Part shown: one piece after another, positions 24,562-34,413 of the stretch | How positions within the stretch are numbered: the first letter of the stretch is position 1 | Layout: each line of letters opens with the position of its first letter | NCBI GenBank assembly: GCA_038501625.1 | Contig: JAZAYU010001073.1 | Coordinates: forward strand, 29,420 to 93,419 | From: Corbicula japonica | Lineage: Eukaryota > Mollusca > Bivalvia > Venerida > Cyrenidae | Length of the DNA stretch: 64,000 bases | Direction: 5' to 3' | Translations under genes and position numbers: made by a program | Notes under the pieces: model-generated | The model's input: the letters and a program-made list of their open reading frames with translations, nothing else | Databases searched by the model: none | What the model was told of the DNA's origin: nothing

Positions 24562-24785
24562 TCACAAAGACAACTTGTACTTGTTTGTTTATAAGAAACC
24601 TGTTAAGATAAGTGCGAGGTTGGGGCACCTTAGAATCTTGTTTAAACCCCCAGTGGCAAATTGTTTTGCCACTGACTATTTCAAGGTAGTAATCCCTTAG
24701 GTTTTCTTTTTTGAAATTGGTCTTCTTATGAACACACGCTCTTTGTTCCTTTCTACCCACTGTTTTTATCTGCGTGTAGATGCTG
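24562..24785 (+). repeat. Dispersed repeat R2 (retroelement tail family)
   Basis: Contains AAAGACAACTTGTACTTGTT, GTGGCAAATTGTTTTGCCAC and related blocks that recur with divergence at 42,752-43,020 and 55,990-56,290, each downstream of a reverse-transcriptase-like remnant or its 3' region. More copies lie at 41,600-41,822 (-), 46,598-46,690 (+), 46,848-46,985 (-), 47,040-47,125 (-), 60,845-61,005 (-) and 61,190-61,270 (+). Either the 3' end of a retroelement or a SINE sharing that end. Confidence 0.6.
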
Positions 24786-25570
24786 TGTTTTCGGGGTGTG
24801 CATATTTCACTTTTTTAAAGATGTAACTGATAACAACACTGTTTAAAGAAAGATGGATGGAGCTTTTACAACCCCCAAAGTCGGCAAAACAAAAAGCTAC
24901 TGTGATAGTGAAATTGAAAAAAAGTGCATTTTAATATCCGCAAAAGTGATTTTTAAAATCCGCCGAACTACACAAATGTGAAAATATATTATTTATTATA
25001 TTTGTCCACAAATTGATTTATATACATTGTTATTTATTATATTTGTCCAAACACTGACTTATTATTCAAGTAATTATTGGGTAGTCATAATAAAATACAA
25101 TCTCCATTGTCTATAGATGTGGAATAACGTCAATCAAATCATTGGTTCCTCTTATAGGCCCTCTATTATTTTATACACTTACCTTTTTGAAATAATATCA
25201 CAATGTCTTTCTGCACTTGCAATCGGCTAACACTTGGTCAGTTAAGAGTCGCATCAGCATTGAATATTTGGACGTTTACTTAAATGCAAAAAAAAAATAA
25301 ATATATTTTTGCTTCAAGCTAATTTAAAAATTTATCTGTTTAATAAGTTTACTGAATATGGAGAAATATAGCTAGACCAAGTTTTACTGTGTACATAAAT
25401 ATTTTAAGACTAGTTATTATCATTATGGTAGAAAATATATTGCTTCTTTTATGCATGAAATGATTTTAGTTAGACTGCAATAGCTAAACCTGGTGCACTT
25501 ATTAAACTGTCATGCAAAACTGACATTCTGTGATTTATTCGATAAATTTCAAACAATATGGCAATCATAC
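24786..25570. other. Intergenic, no feature recognised
   Basis: Very AT-rich with short homopolymers. No coding, repeat or structural signal that I can support. Confidence 0.3.
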
Positions 25571-26164
25571 GAGAGGTGATCCAGAATTAACCGGACTACT
25601 ATCACTGTTTTGAAACGGTTACTGTTACCTGCATAAAATGAAGATGGCAATAACATTAATATTTAATCTACAATATCTGAAAGTTTCATGACTTTTGTAC
25701 ATAGAACAATTGAGTTACACTTCAAAACATAATGTCTGTAACTGGCGACCGGGGACGCTCGACGTCATAAATGACGTCGCACTTCAACTTCACTTTTCCA
25801 AATAATCTCCGCCGCACGTTATACATTTTTCATGACGGGCTAACCACTGCTGAAACATGTCAATATACCACTCTTCGTCCAGCTGTGACACTACACGCTG
25901 AGTTGCATTAGATAAATGTTTAAATGTCTCAAACCTCGTGCCCTTCAATGCCGACTTTACGACAGGAAACACACGAAAATCCATAGGCCCGAGGTCCGGC
26001 GAATACGAGGGATGGTCAACAAGGTCGAATCCTAGAAGTCCGATGTCGAGCCTGGTTGTGTCTGCTGTATGGGACGGTGCGTTGTCGTGATGGAGTATTA
26101 TGTCACCCACGTCCATTCCTGGCCTCTTCTTCTGATACGCACGCACCAAGTCTTTCCTTAAAAC
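25571..26164 (-). pseudogene. Mariner (DD34D) transposase C-terminal part and 3' end
   Basis: The frame from 26,164 down to the stop at 25,790 encodes the C-terminal half of a mariner transposase. The second catalytic Asp is in ILHHDNAPSHTA, the third in YSPDLGPMDF exactly 34 residues later, and the family ending ...C-G-G-D-Y-L-E-K is present. The N-terminal DNA-binding half and first Asp are absent. Codons continue upstream of 26,164 but no longer look like transposase. At 25,571, beyond the stop, CGAGAGGTGATCCAGAATTA resembles a mariner terminal repeat. A truncated, probably immobile copy with intact catalytic residues in what remains. Confidence 0.75.
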
Positions 26165-26339
26165 CTGCAACGGAAACCGGTAAGTGCATGGTGACTTAAA
26201 AGCATAAATTGCACTTATCAGGTTATACAATTACGCATTACTGAAACTTAAAAAATCTAACGTATTTATTGTATTTAAGTTAGAATAAATAAAATTAAAA
26301 TTTGATAAATCATTTTATAATAAACTTTCTTTAATAAAC

Positions 26340-26623
26340 TTTCGCAACATTGCCCTGACCTCCATGAAAGACATTCACATTTGTTGTTTAAAAACTTGTG
26401 ATCATAAAGGCATATTTCATTACATCTTTGGACAGTATTGTATTCACTGCATTTTGTACTTCGTTTCCTTTTACCGCAAAACGCAGAACTTATGCAAGCC
26501 ATCATTGCTGCATTGTCATCATTATCGTTTTCGTCATAACAACTGTTTGCTGTCCGCCGCCACAGGATACCGAACATTTTCCAACGATATCTTCTCCTTG
26601 ACAAAGTCTTGAAAACACTGGTG
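26340..26623 (-). pseudogene. Possible thrombospondin type-1-like exon with a one-base frame break
   Basis: After a minus-strand acceptor (ATCATTTCAG) the frame reads G-K-C-S-V-S-C-G-G-G-Q-Q-T, the hallmark of a TSP1 repeat, then reaches a stop. The next frame over the same exon continues with well-spaced cysteines (SCYDENDN..., C-I-S-S-A-F-C-G, C-N-E-I-C-L-Y, C-E-C-L, Q-C-C-E). It leaves at a possible donor in phase 1. At 284 nt, one base short of a multiple of three, the exon would be symmetrical phase 1-1 if a single base were missing. It may be a pseudoexon, a sequencing error or coincidence; no neighbouring exons were found. Confidence 0.3.
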
Positions 26624-27310
26624 CTGAAATGATAGATCTTTTAAATTTATTTATATTAACGGTAACACTAAAACAATAGAGAAATAAAGAGTGCATTTAA
26701 ATTCAAACTACAAATGAAAAGCTCATATAAAATATGCATGCCATAACCTCTAAAATCAAAATAAATGTCATGTTCAAAGTAAAAAAAATTAAACTGACTA
26801 TTCTGAGAATCGATTATTACATATTACATAGAATTAATCCCAGCCACATAGCGACACGAAGGAACTAAGAAGCGATAGAAACCGAAACAGAATTTTAATT
26901 TTAATGATTTTCAAGTGAAGCCTCTGATTGATGATCTCGTCGACAATTCCTCATTACCTCGATATAAATGTATTTATCAGAAATTCCCAAGATCAGTGTA
27001 AATTCTGAAACAAAATATTTATAATGAATGTGAAAGTTACCACTTATATCGTAGCTGTTACATTGATGAAATTGAAACTATTGGTTATGGCAAATTATCA
27101 TATACTTGCAATTAGGGGTAACTTACAGTTTTATTAGACTTTTTAAACTTAAAAGGCTCAATATTTAGAAAGAATGAAATCAACCGGACAAAATTGAAAA
27201 ACAACCAATGGGAAAAGACGTTAAAAGCTGTTTTACTATGTCGTCAAGTGATAAAACATTTAGGAAATAGACTAAATGATAGCAGCACTGGTACAGTACT
27301 GAAAATCAAG
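26624..27310. other. Intergenic, no feature recognised
   Basis: AT-rich DNA; the open frame starting near 27,194 has no recognisable motif and runs into the low-complexity block that follows. Confidence 0.3.
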
Positions 27311-27314
27311 AAAT

Positions 27315-27550
27315 TGACATTTTTTGCGTTTCCACTCCGTTTCATTTCCATTTCAATTGGCAACGTTTTCCGCAGCGCTTCCATTCCGTTTCCGTTGCGT
27401 TTCCATGCCGTTTCCATTTCGATTAAAACGCTTTCAACGCTAAGTTACCAGCTTTTTATCTGTTTCTAGCGTTTCTAGCGTTTCTTCCGTTTCTAGCGTT
27501 TTCAGCGTTCCATTTCCGCTTCCGTGCGTTTTTACCGTTTCCACGGTTAA
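27315..27550 (+). repeat. Degenerate CGTTTCC/GTTTCTAGC minisatellite-like block
   Basis: About 235 bp made of imperfect copies of a 6-12 nt unit (CGTTTCCATT, CGTTTCTAG, CGTTTTC), many with a CG dinucleotide, in a region otherwise poor in CG. Unit length and phase drift along the block. Confidence 0.6.
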
Positions 27551-28845
27551 ATATTTTCGTTCAACAAATTTCAGTTACTATTGTTAATGTCAAAACATGT
27601 AGATTTCAATCAAATATAATGAAATATGGCGAGAAACTTCAGACTGGCATTGCAAAATTGACATTACCATGTTTGCATGAAGAATATGACGTGAAGGCGA
27701 TCCGATCCGGCGAAGGAAAACAATGAGAACTTCTCCATGTAAATGTGGCAAATTAAATGTTTGTGGGACAGATTAGATATGATACATTAATAAAAATCAT
27801 AAAGACATTATTAGGATTCTCTTGAATTCTCTAATAGCGGTATTTATTCGCTCTTGCTTATGATTTAGTTGTTTCTTAAAGAAGAGTCAAAATAAGAATA
27901 TACATGTAAATTCCCGAAAATTCCGGTAATTTATCTGCCTCGGGCAAATGTTGCCATGACAACTATCGGTGATATCTACATCTTATCGGTAATAAAATCG
28001 TCAAACCGCTTACAAAGAATTATAGACGGTCAATTATGAAATTAGGTATCAAACTGAATTTGACAAAAAACTTTAGAATTATTAATTAATTATTTACTAC
28101 GTTGTTATAAAATTAACAGAAGATTATCATTTATGTTAGCGACCCCATTTCAGCATGGTAGCATTATCACTGCACGCATGCGAGGTCAGATTAAATAAAT
28201 TTACTGAATTATTAGCATCAGTTTGCATTAGTAATTTTGAGTGATTTTCAACATTTAACATCAGAATAATGTTAATAATCATCAATCAAAGGACTGAAGG
28301 TACTGATGGGTCGGCCATCAAAACACAATTGAAAAGCAATGGATTTTTGGGTTTGATTAAGTTGGACCAGAAATAAACTTTCGTCTCAAGAACGGGGAAC
28401 AATTTATTTTATGTCCTCTGAGACATAGATCTTCGACCCCAAAAACAATTAATGTTCAATTAACAAGTCAAGACAAATACTGTTATCAAGTTTGCAGACG
28501 TGGAGACATGGAAAGCGAACCTGGTGGTAGGACAATATGTCTAAAGACATAATTAGAATTTGATTGGACTTGTAGACGATTATATGAAATTGACCAATCA
28601 AAATTAAGTGAAGGATATCATACTTCATATATCATATGGTCAACAGTGAAACAAAGCTGGTCAAAGTACTCGCACAACGCTTTATTTAAAGGTATTACTC
28701 CTTTCGGTCTTGCATTTTGCATTTAGACTGACTTTAATTTTTCATTTTATCAATGAGAGTGTAATGACAAATGGAATATTACCTTAATGGCGTGAATACT
28801 TTTGTAAAGTTTGGAAGAATCCTGTGAGCAGTTGTTTGCAAGCGC
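27551..28845. other. Intergenic, no feature recognised
   Basis: AT-rich DNA with no open frame, repeat or fold that I can support. Confidence 0.3.
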
Positions 28846-28849
28846 AGTA

Positions 28850-28962
28850 TCATTAGACAGCACCTAAAATTCTGAGTTGAGATACGGTGACACCAATGAC
28901 AGAAAAAAAGTAGCTAAGCTAGTCATAATCTTTGAATATTCAAACTTGAAATCAACAAACAG
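28850..28962 (-). repeat. Dispersed repeat R3
   Basis: Its reverse complement matches 1,055-1,165 over ~110 bp with divergence; shared blocks include TCTGTCATTGGTGTCA and CTCAGAATTTTA. The second copy is in the intron between exons 2 and 3 of the FN3-like gene. Class unknown. Confidence 0.55.
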
Positions 28963-30026
28963 AATTGGGTAACATGATTTAAAATAATAAGTAGTCAAGG
29001 ACATCTCTTCAGATCTAGGTCACCCTATATATTCTATATAAATCCGCCATCTTGGATTGTGGAGTCAAGTTTTGAGGTCTATATATAGCTTGGGTTCCCA
29101 ACATTTATAACTTTTTTTTGTGAGAAACAAGTTCTTTTCTGGAGATTTACTTTATATAATCTATATAAATCTTGGATTGTGGAGTCTTTTTACAGAGACC
29201 GTGTAATAACGTCGCACATTTCACCTTGTTGTGTAATATCTATCTATATTTAACCCACTGGGAAACCAGACTTGTCAAGTAGTGTTTGATAGTAACGTTA
29301 AAACCTAAATGATCTTCTTTGTATTATATTAAACAACCTGAAAACAGTCATTGTTATAGGATCTCTCTCTCTCTCTCTCTCTCCGATGAAATAAAGGGTA
29401 TGGGTATTCCGACGTAAAAACCCATAAACTAAATATAACTGTAGGTATCCCACCGACGCTAACATGTTTTGACACGCTTACATAACGGACCAATCAAAAT
29501 AGTCTATTTCTTTTTAAATGATAACGAGCCTAACAGTCTAGGATCGACTACAGGAGTTCATCCAGCAGTTGACAGCCGAGGTTGGACAGGTAGTTATACT
29601 GTATTTAAACATCTTAAATGGGAATTAGATAGTTTTTGCCCTTTATTGAAAACTGTAATAAAAAGATAAATCCTGTTTTCAAATATCTGAAAAACGTTTC
29701 TTGTTATTTACTGGTACAAATAAAAGCCCACGGTCTACTTCTATTGTAACTCGGTGAACTTTGATGACCTGGCGTAGAGGAATGTGACCTCAACAGGTAG
29801 TTTAGTCATAATACAACAGTTTAAAACAAATCATGACGATAGTTTAATGTTTTATATATACTTTATTTACATATATGTACAACAGTTCACATTAGTATAT
29901 ACACCATTAATTATCAAATATTTATATAGACCTTTATGAAGAAAAGAAATAAATAACATGAAAACTGGTTAATAAACATGTTAAATCCGCATGTCCATGT
30001 TCATTGAAGGTTAAACACCTTAACGT

Positions 30027-30343
30027 TCACTGAAAATCACCCGCGTTAATCCAACTGTTAAACTTTTTAGGATAGTATTTCCACTGCACAAATTACTGTT
30101 TATTGTGTCCTTTGCCTAGGGTCTTTAACACTTTGTCCACTTTCCATGACTGGTTAGGATCAATGGTTTTTTTTGCAGTTCGCTTTGATAAAATGTTCCT
30201 GTGATATCTTCGTCTTGTAAGTCCATGAATTTATAGATAGGCAGTATTCCTCTGTGGTATCGCTTGTGTACTTTAAACACCTCGCCAGAGTAGGTCTCGT
30301 CGTACGCGCGAGTGAATGCGCTTCGCAGATGACTGATCCGTAC
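30027..30343 (-). pseudogene. Polinton integrase C-terminus with chromodomain, left copy
   Basis: The minus-strand frame shows the conserved end of Polinton-type integrases. A V-R-I-S strand leads to E-V-F-K-V-H-K-R-Y, then P-I-Y-K-F-M-D-L-Q-D-E-D-I and G-T-F-Y-Q-S-E-L-Q-K. A chromodomain-like tail follows (W-K-V-D-K-V-L, then K-K-F-N-S-W-I). The catalytic core is missing. In this copy the homopolymer at 30,167-30,174 has eight bases and the frame stays open through the E-L-Q-K region. An in-frame TAA interrupts the chromodomain just before its F-V-Q-W-K strand; the right copy has the same stop. Confidence 0.75.
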
Positions 30344-30375
30344 ATAATGAGGACAAGTGAATGAATCATTCAGCT

Positions 30376-30720
30376 TTATACTCGTCCTATAATTACGATC
30401 TTGCGAAGTTCACCTGCGTTCTCTTTTCTTTTTCCTCCGACAGAGGGCAGTTCCTGTCTTAATGTCTTACTCTTTCCGTCTTTATCACTTATTTTTGAAT
30501 TCCTGAGTTTTTCACTGGTGGGTTGCATTTCTTTCTGTCCTATAATTGATACATCTTTAGGTTTAGCTTGACGTTCGAGCATACTTTTAGCTATAGCGGT
30601 TGTCTGCTCTGCCGGTAAAACCATTTTAACATAAAATTCAGACTGAGGTCTCTGTTCGTTTTTATTCCTGCTTCTTTTCATCTTCTTCTTACGTAACCTC
30701 GTAATGTCTTTGTAATCCAA
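30376..30720 (-). CDS. 114-codon basic ORF in the left arm (identical in the right arm)
   Basis: Starts MDYKDITRLRKKKMKRSRN and is rich in Lys, Arg, Ser and Glu, consistent with a nuclear or nucleic-acid-binding segment; no fold recognised. It lies just upstream of the integrase remnant on the same strand but in a different frame. It could be a small element protein, a decayed integrase linker, or an open frame by chance. The identical frame at 31,366-31,710 lies in the other arm. Confidence 0.35.
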   Translation of the reverse strand: MDYKDITRLRKKKMKRSRNKNEQRPQSEFYVKMVLPAEQTTAIAKSMLERQAKPKDVSIIGQKEMQPTSEKLRNSKISDKDGKSKTLRQELPSVGGKRKENAGELRKIVIIGRV

Positions 30721-30970
30721 AAAGTCCTTGTTTCTAACGCACGTCTTGACTCTTCGACACCCAAGCAGTCAATGATAGATATATTATACAACCTATCTCT
30801 TTTAGTTTAAGTCACTATTATATTTTAATAGTTCGCATATAGGTCAAAACTGATCAAATAGTGTAAGGTGTGAATCATGCCAATGCGAGCAAACGCCACA
30901 TATCCTCTCTCCTATTGATTTAAGCATGCCAACTTTCTTGTGTAAGTAAAACCCCCTCCCAAATGCGCTC

Positions 30971-31115
30971 TCGGTGGTGGTGGTGGTGGTGGTGGTGGCG
31001 GCGGCGGTGGTGGTGGTGGTGGTGGTGGCGGCGGTGGTGGTGGTGGTGGTGGTGTTGGTGGCGGCGGTGGTGGTGGAGGTGGTGGCGGCGCCGGGCGCGC
31101 ATTCAGGAGCGCCGG
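30971..31115. repeat. (GGT/GGC)n spacer at the palindrome centre
   Basis: About 125 bp of uninterrupted GGT/GGC/GTT/GGA triplets, then CGCCGGGCGCGC and a partial repeat of the arm border (GAGCGC...GAGCGC). This is the only non-symmetrical part of the element. Poly-Trp, poly-Val, poly-Arg and poly-His open frames over it are artefacts of the triplet repeat. Confidence 0.8.
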
Positions 31116-31365
31116 GAGCGCATTTGGGAGGGGGTTTTACTTACACAAGAAAGTTGGCATGCTTAAATCAATAGGAGAGAGGATATGTGGCGTTTGCTCG
31201 CATTGGCATGATTCACACCTTACACTATTTGATCAGTTTTGACCTATATGCGAACTATTAAAATATAATAGTGACTTAAACTAAAAGAGATAGGTGGTAT
31301 AATATATCTATCATTGACTGCTTGGGTGTCGAAGAGTCAAGACGTGCGTTAGAAACAAGGACTTT

Positions 31366-31710
31366 TTGGATTACAAAGACATTACGAGGTTACGTAAGAA
31401 GAAGATGAAAAGAAGCAGGAATAAAAACGAACAGAGACCTCAGTCTGAATTTTATGTTAAAATGGTTTTACCGGCAGAGCAGACAACCGCTATAGCTAAA
31501 AGTATGCTCGAACGTCAAGCTAAACCTAAAGATGTATCAATTATAGGACAGAAAGAAATGCAACCCACCAGTGAAAAACTCAGGAATTCAAAAATAAGTG
31601 ATAAAGACGGAAAGAGTAAGACATTAAGACAGGAACTGCCCTCTGTCGGAGGAAAAAGAAAAGAGAACGCAGGTGAACTTCGCAAGATCGTAATTATAGG
31701 ACGAGTATAA
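31366..31710 (+). CDS. 114-codon basic ORF in the right arm
   Basis: Same protein, residue for residue, as 30,376-30,720 on the other strand. The perfect match over 345 bp shows that the arms are recent copies or are kept alike by gene conversion. Function unknown. Confidence 0.35.
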   Translation: MDYKDITRLRKKKMKRSRNKNEQRPQSEFYVKMVLPAEQTTAIAKSMLERQAKPKDVSIIGQKEMQPTSEKLRNSKISDKDGKSKTLRQELPSVGGKRKENAGELRKIVIIGRV

Positions 31711-31742
31711 AGCTGAATGATTCATTCACTTGTCCTCATTAT

Positions 31743-32058
31743 GTACGGATCAGTCATCTGCGAAGCGCATTCACTCGCGCGTACGACGAGACCTACTCTG
31801 GCGAGGTGTTTAAAGTACACAAGCGATACCACAGAGGAATACTGCCTATCTATAAATTCATGGACTTACAAGACGAAGATATCACAGGAACATTTTATCA
31901 AAGCGAACTGCAAAAAAACCATTGATCCTAACCAGTCATGGAAAGTGGACAAAGTGTTAAAGACCCTAGGCAAAGGACACAATAAACAGTAATTTGTGCA
32001 GTGGAAATACTATCCTAAAAAGTTTAACAGTTGGATTAACGCGGGTGATTTTCAGTGA
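31743..32058 (+). pseudogene. Polinton integrase C-terminus with chromodomain, right copy
   Basis: Same remnant as in the left arm, but the A run at 31,912-31,918 has seven bases instead of eight. This copy therefore shifts frame after E-L-Q-K and hits an early stop. Both copies carry the TAA (here 31,990-31,992) inside the chromodomain and end at the same TGA (32,056-32,058). Confidence 0.75.
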
Positions 32059-32699
32059 ACGTTAAGGTGTTTAACCTTCAATGAACATGGACATGCGGAT
32101 TTAACATGTTTATTAACCAGTTTTCATGTTATTTATTTCTTTTCTTCATAAAGGTCTATATAAATATTTGATAATTAATGGTGTATATACTAATGTGAAC
32201 TGTTGTACATATATGTAAATAAAGTATATATAAAACATTAAACTATCGTCATGATTTGTTTTAAACTGTTGTATTATGACTAAACTACCTGTTGAGGTCA
32301 CATTCCTCTACGCCAGGTCATCAAAGTTCACCGAGTTACAATAGAAGTAGACCGTGGGCTTTTATTTGTACCAGTAAATAACAAGAAACGTTTTTCAGAT
32401 ATTTGAAAACAGGATTTATCTTTTTATTACAGTTTTCAATAAAGGGCAAAAACTATCTAATTCCCATTTAAGATGTTTAAATACAGTATAACTACCTGTC
32501 CAACCTCGGCTGTCAACTGCTGGATGAACTCCTGTAGTCGATCCTAGACTGTTAGGCTCGTTATCATTTAAAAAGAAATAGACTATTTTGATTGGTCCGT
32601 TATGTAAGCGTGTCAAAACATGTTAGCGTCGGTGGGATACCTACAGTTATATTTAGTTTATGGGTTTTTACGTCGGAATACCCATACCCTTTATTTCAT

Positions 32700-32738
<39 letters not shown>

Positions 32739-33329
32739 TATAACAATGACTGTTTTCAGGTTGTTTAATATAATACAAAGAAGATCATTTAGGTTTTAAC
32801 GTTACTATCAAACACTACTTGACAAGTCTGGTTTCCCAGTGGGTTAAATATAGATAGATATTACACAACAAGGTGAAATGTGCGACGTTATTACACGGTC
32901 TCTGTAAAAAGACTCCACAATCCAAGATTTATATAGATTATATAAAGTAAATCTCCAGAAAAGAACTTGTTTCTCACAAAAAAAGTTATAAATGTTGGGA
33001 ACCCAAGCTATATATAGACCTCAAAACTTGACTCCACAATCCAAGATGGCGGATTTATATAGAATATATAGGGTGACCTAGATCTGAAGAGATGTCCTTG
33101 ACTACTATAATACTACAAGTGACACTATGGTTTTTTTTCAATGGTTCTTTTATTCAGCAAATAATGTTCAAACACACAATTACACTGATGCTTTTTTGTC
33201 AACTGATGTTTTTTCAATGAGGTGCACATTAAAACGTTTTAATTATATTTTATATAAATTGTCTCCATTTCACATCCACTATTTGTATCGACATTTGTGA
33301 TTTTTTTTATTCTTGTCCATTACAAAAGC

Positions 33330-33445
33330 AGCATGCTCCATTGCAGGAATTAGTGGCAATTTAAAGGCTGTATGCTCCCTCAGACAGTCATAGTCAGAAT
33401 TGTCAAACTGGTCTCCTCGCAGCATTCCATGTAAAGCTGTTATCC
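33330..33445 (-). CDS. Possible terminal exon of an unrecognised minus-strand gene
   Basis: After a minus-strand acceptor (AATATTTCAG) about 50 codons are open to a TAG: I-T-A-L-H-G-M-L-R-G-D-Q-F, then Y-D-C-L-R-E-H-T-A-F-K-L-P and M-E-H-A-A-F-V-M-D-K with a basic tail. It looks like protein-coding sequence, but I do not recognise the family. The entry phase does not match the exit phase of the exon at 34,308-34,413, so at least one exon between them is missing or the gene is broken. Confidence 0.3.
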
Positions 33446-33689
33446 TGAAATATTAATTTTAACAAATAACCTATTTATATTGCAGTTGTAATGATTTTAG
33501 CTGAAGTGTCTTTGTTTTCCTTAAGTTAAGGGTAATTTTGGTTATTAATTGCCAGAATCCACCAAAAAGTTACACTAGATGGGTGTTCACTTTTGTCGCC
33601 CTGGGAACTAGATCAGGTTAAAAATGCAAGAACAAGAAAGGGAATAACCCCATCTTGACATAAAGAACTTGGAGTCATGATGAGTGTGT

Positions 33690-33960
33690 TGTCATGAGCA
33701 ATATAATTTGAAAGTTTGATGTAGAAATATTAAGAAAAGGCAAAGTTATAGTCAACATTAAGTTTTTCTGTTAAAATAAAAGTACAAAAATGGATTAACT
33801 CCATCAAATGTGACCTTGACCTGAAAATTAACATCAGCTCAAGCATGTTGTCACAAACAATATAATTTGAAAATTTCATGAAGAAATATTAAGAAATGGC
33901 AAAGTTATAACCAACATTAAGTTTTTTGGGACAGATGGACAGATGGACGGACAGACAAAG
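33690..33960 (+). repeat. Two diverged ~159-bp units ending in a GGACAGATGGACGGACAGAC tract
   Basis: AATATAATTTGAAA recurs at 33,700 and 33,859 with matching sequence around it (GAAATATTAAGAAA, GGCAAAGTTATA, CAACATTAAGTTTTT). The block ends in GGACAGATGGACAG/GGACGGACAGAC, common at the edge of molluscan dispersed repeats. The unit length resembles the ~155-bp repeats at the end of this window. Confidence 0.5.
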
Positions 33961-34307
33961 CGATCCCTATGTATTGCCATTTCTTCGAAAGGGCGACACA
34001 CAAATGACCCTTTAGATTCAGCAGCTTGTGGACACCTGGAAAACAATAGATCAGTATCAGCAAGAACAACTTTGGTGTCTGATCTGGATCTGATTGGAAT
34101 CAACACTGTTTGCATATTTGTAAGAAATAGCCTAATTAATTTTCTTGTGAACTGAGGTCTCACAAGTCAACACATACATACAAACACAATTTTATGTTTT
34201 CTTGTTACAAGATACAAAAATACAAATACCGACATATACAGATATATTTAGTGTGTCTCTATCATACATTCATGCAGCTTTAATAAAGAAAATAAAAAAA
34301 TGCAAAC

Positions 34308-34413
34308 CTTGTCTTCATTTTCTACAGTAACATTCACATCTGCTCCATAATGTTCTACCAATTCTGCAGACATTTCAAGTCCACAGCTTTCACTAAACTG
34401 ATGATACACATGG
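34308..34413 (-). CDS. Possible internal exon of an unrecognised minus-strand gene
   Basis: 106 nt between TTTATTTTCAG and GACAAG|GTTTGC on the minus strand. Reads H-V-Y-H-Q-F-S-E-S-C-G-L-E-M-S, then H-Y-G-A-D-V-N-V-T-V-E-N-E-D-K. It exits in phase 0, whereas the candidate exon at 33,330-33,445 needs two carried bases. Confidence 0.3.

Larger units (their letters stand above)
28990..30970. repeat. Left arm of the Polinton-derived palindrome (long TIR)
   Basis: 1,981-bp terminal inverted repeat. From the outside in: AG terminus; near-terminal CCGCCATCTTGGATTGTGG and a partial repeat of it at ~29,166; a (TC)11 tract near 29,362; ~650 bp without recognised coding; the integrase remnant (30,027-30,343, minus strand); a 114-codon frame (30,376-30,720, minus); and an inner border AAATGCGCTC next to the GGT spacer. 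The 66-codon frame 29,469-29,669 runs the other way and shows no motif. Confidence 0.85.
31116..33106. repeat. Right arm of the Polinton-derived palindrome (long TIR)
   Basis: 1,991-bp inverse copy of the left arm. It is 10 bp longer because its GA tract has 17 units (32,702-32,735) instead of 11, offset by two one-base homopolymer differences. Ends at CT followed by the ATAATA duplication. Confidence 0.85.
28984..33112. mobile_element. Palindromic Polinton/Maverick-derived element with 6-bp target-site duplication
   Basis: The element (28,990-33,106) begins AGTAGTCAAGG and ends with its exact inverse, CCTTGACTACT, so its termini are AG...CT. It is flanked by ATAATA at 28,984-28,989 and again at 33,107-33,112. 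AG/CT ends and 6-bp duplications are hallmarks of Polintons. Inverted symmetry stops exactly at these ends. The two arms (28,990-30,970 and 31,116-33,106) are almost identical. By eye I found only two T8/A7 run differences, a TC11 versus GA17 microsatellite and one substitution near 30,790/31,296. Each arm holds the C-terminal chromodomain end of a Polinton-type integrase; no polymerase, capsid, ATPase or protease gene is present. It is non-autonomous and would have needed helper proteins. Confidence 0.85.

Noticed and set aside
30920..31174. Open frames rich in Trp/Arg, Val/Ala or His at the palindrome centre
   Set aside because: They are translations of the GGT/GGC triplet tract in different frames, with flanking arm sequence; no start context or conserved motif.
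33876..34163. Minus-strand open frame of 95 codons
   Set aside because: Its C-terminal half is the translated GGACAGATGGAC-type repeat edge; not a gene.
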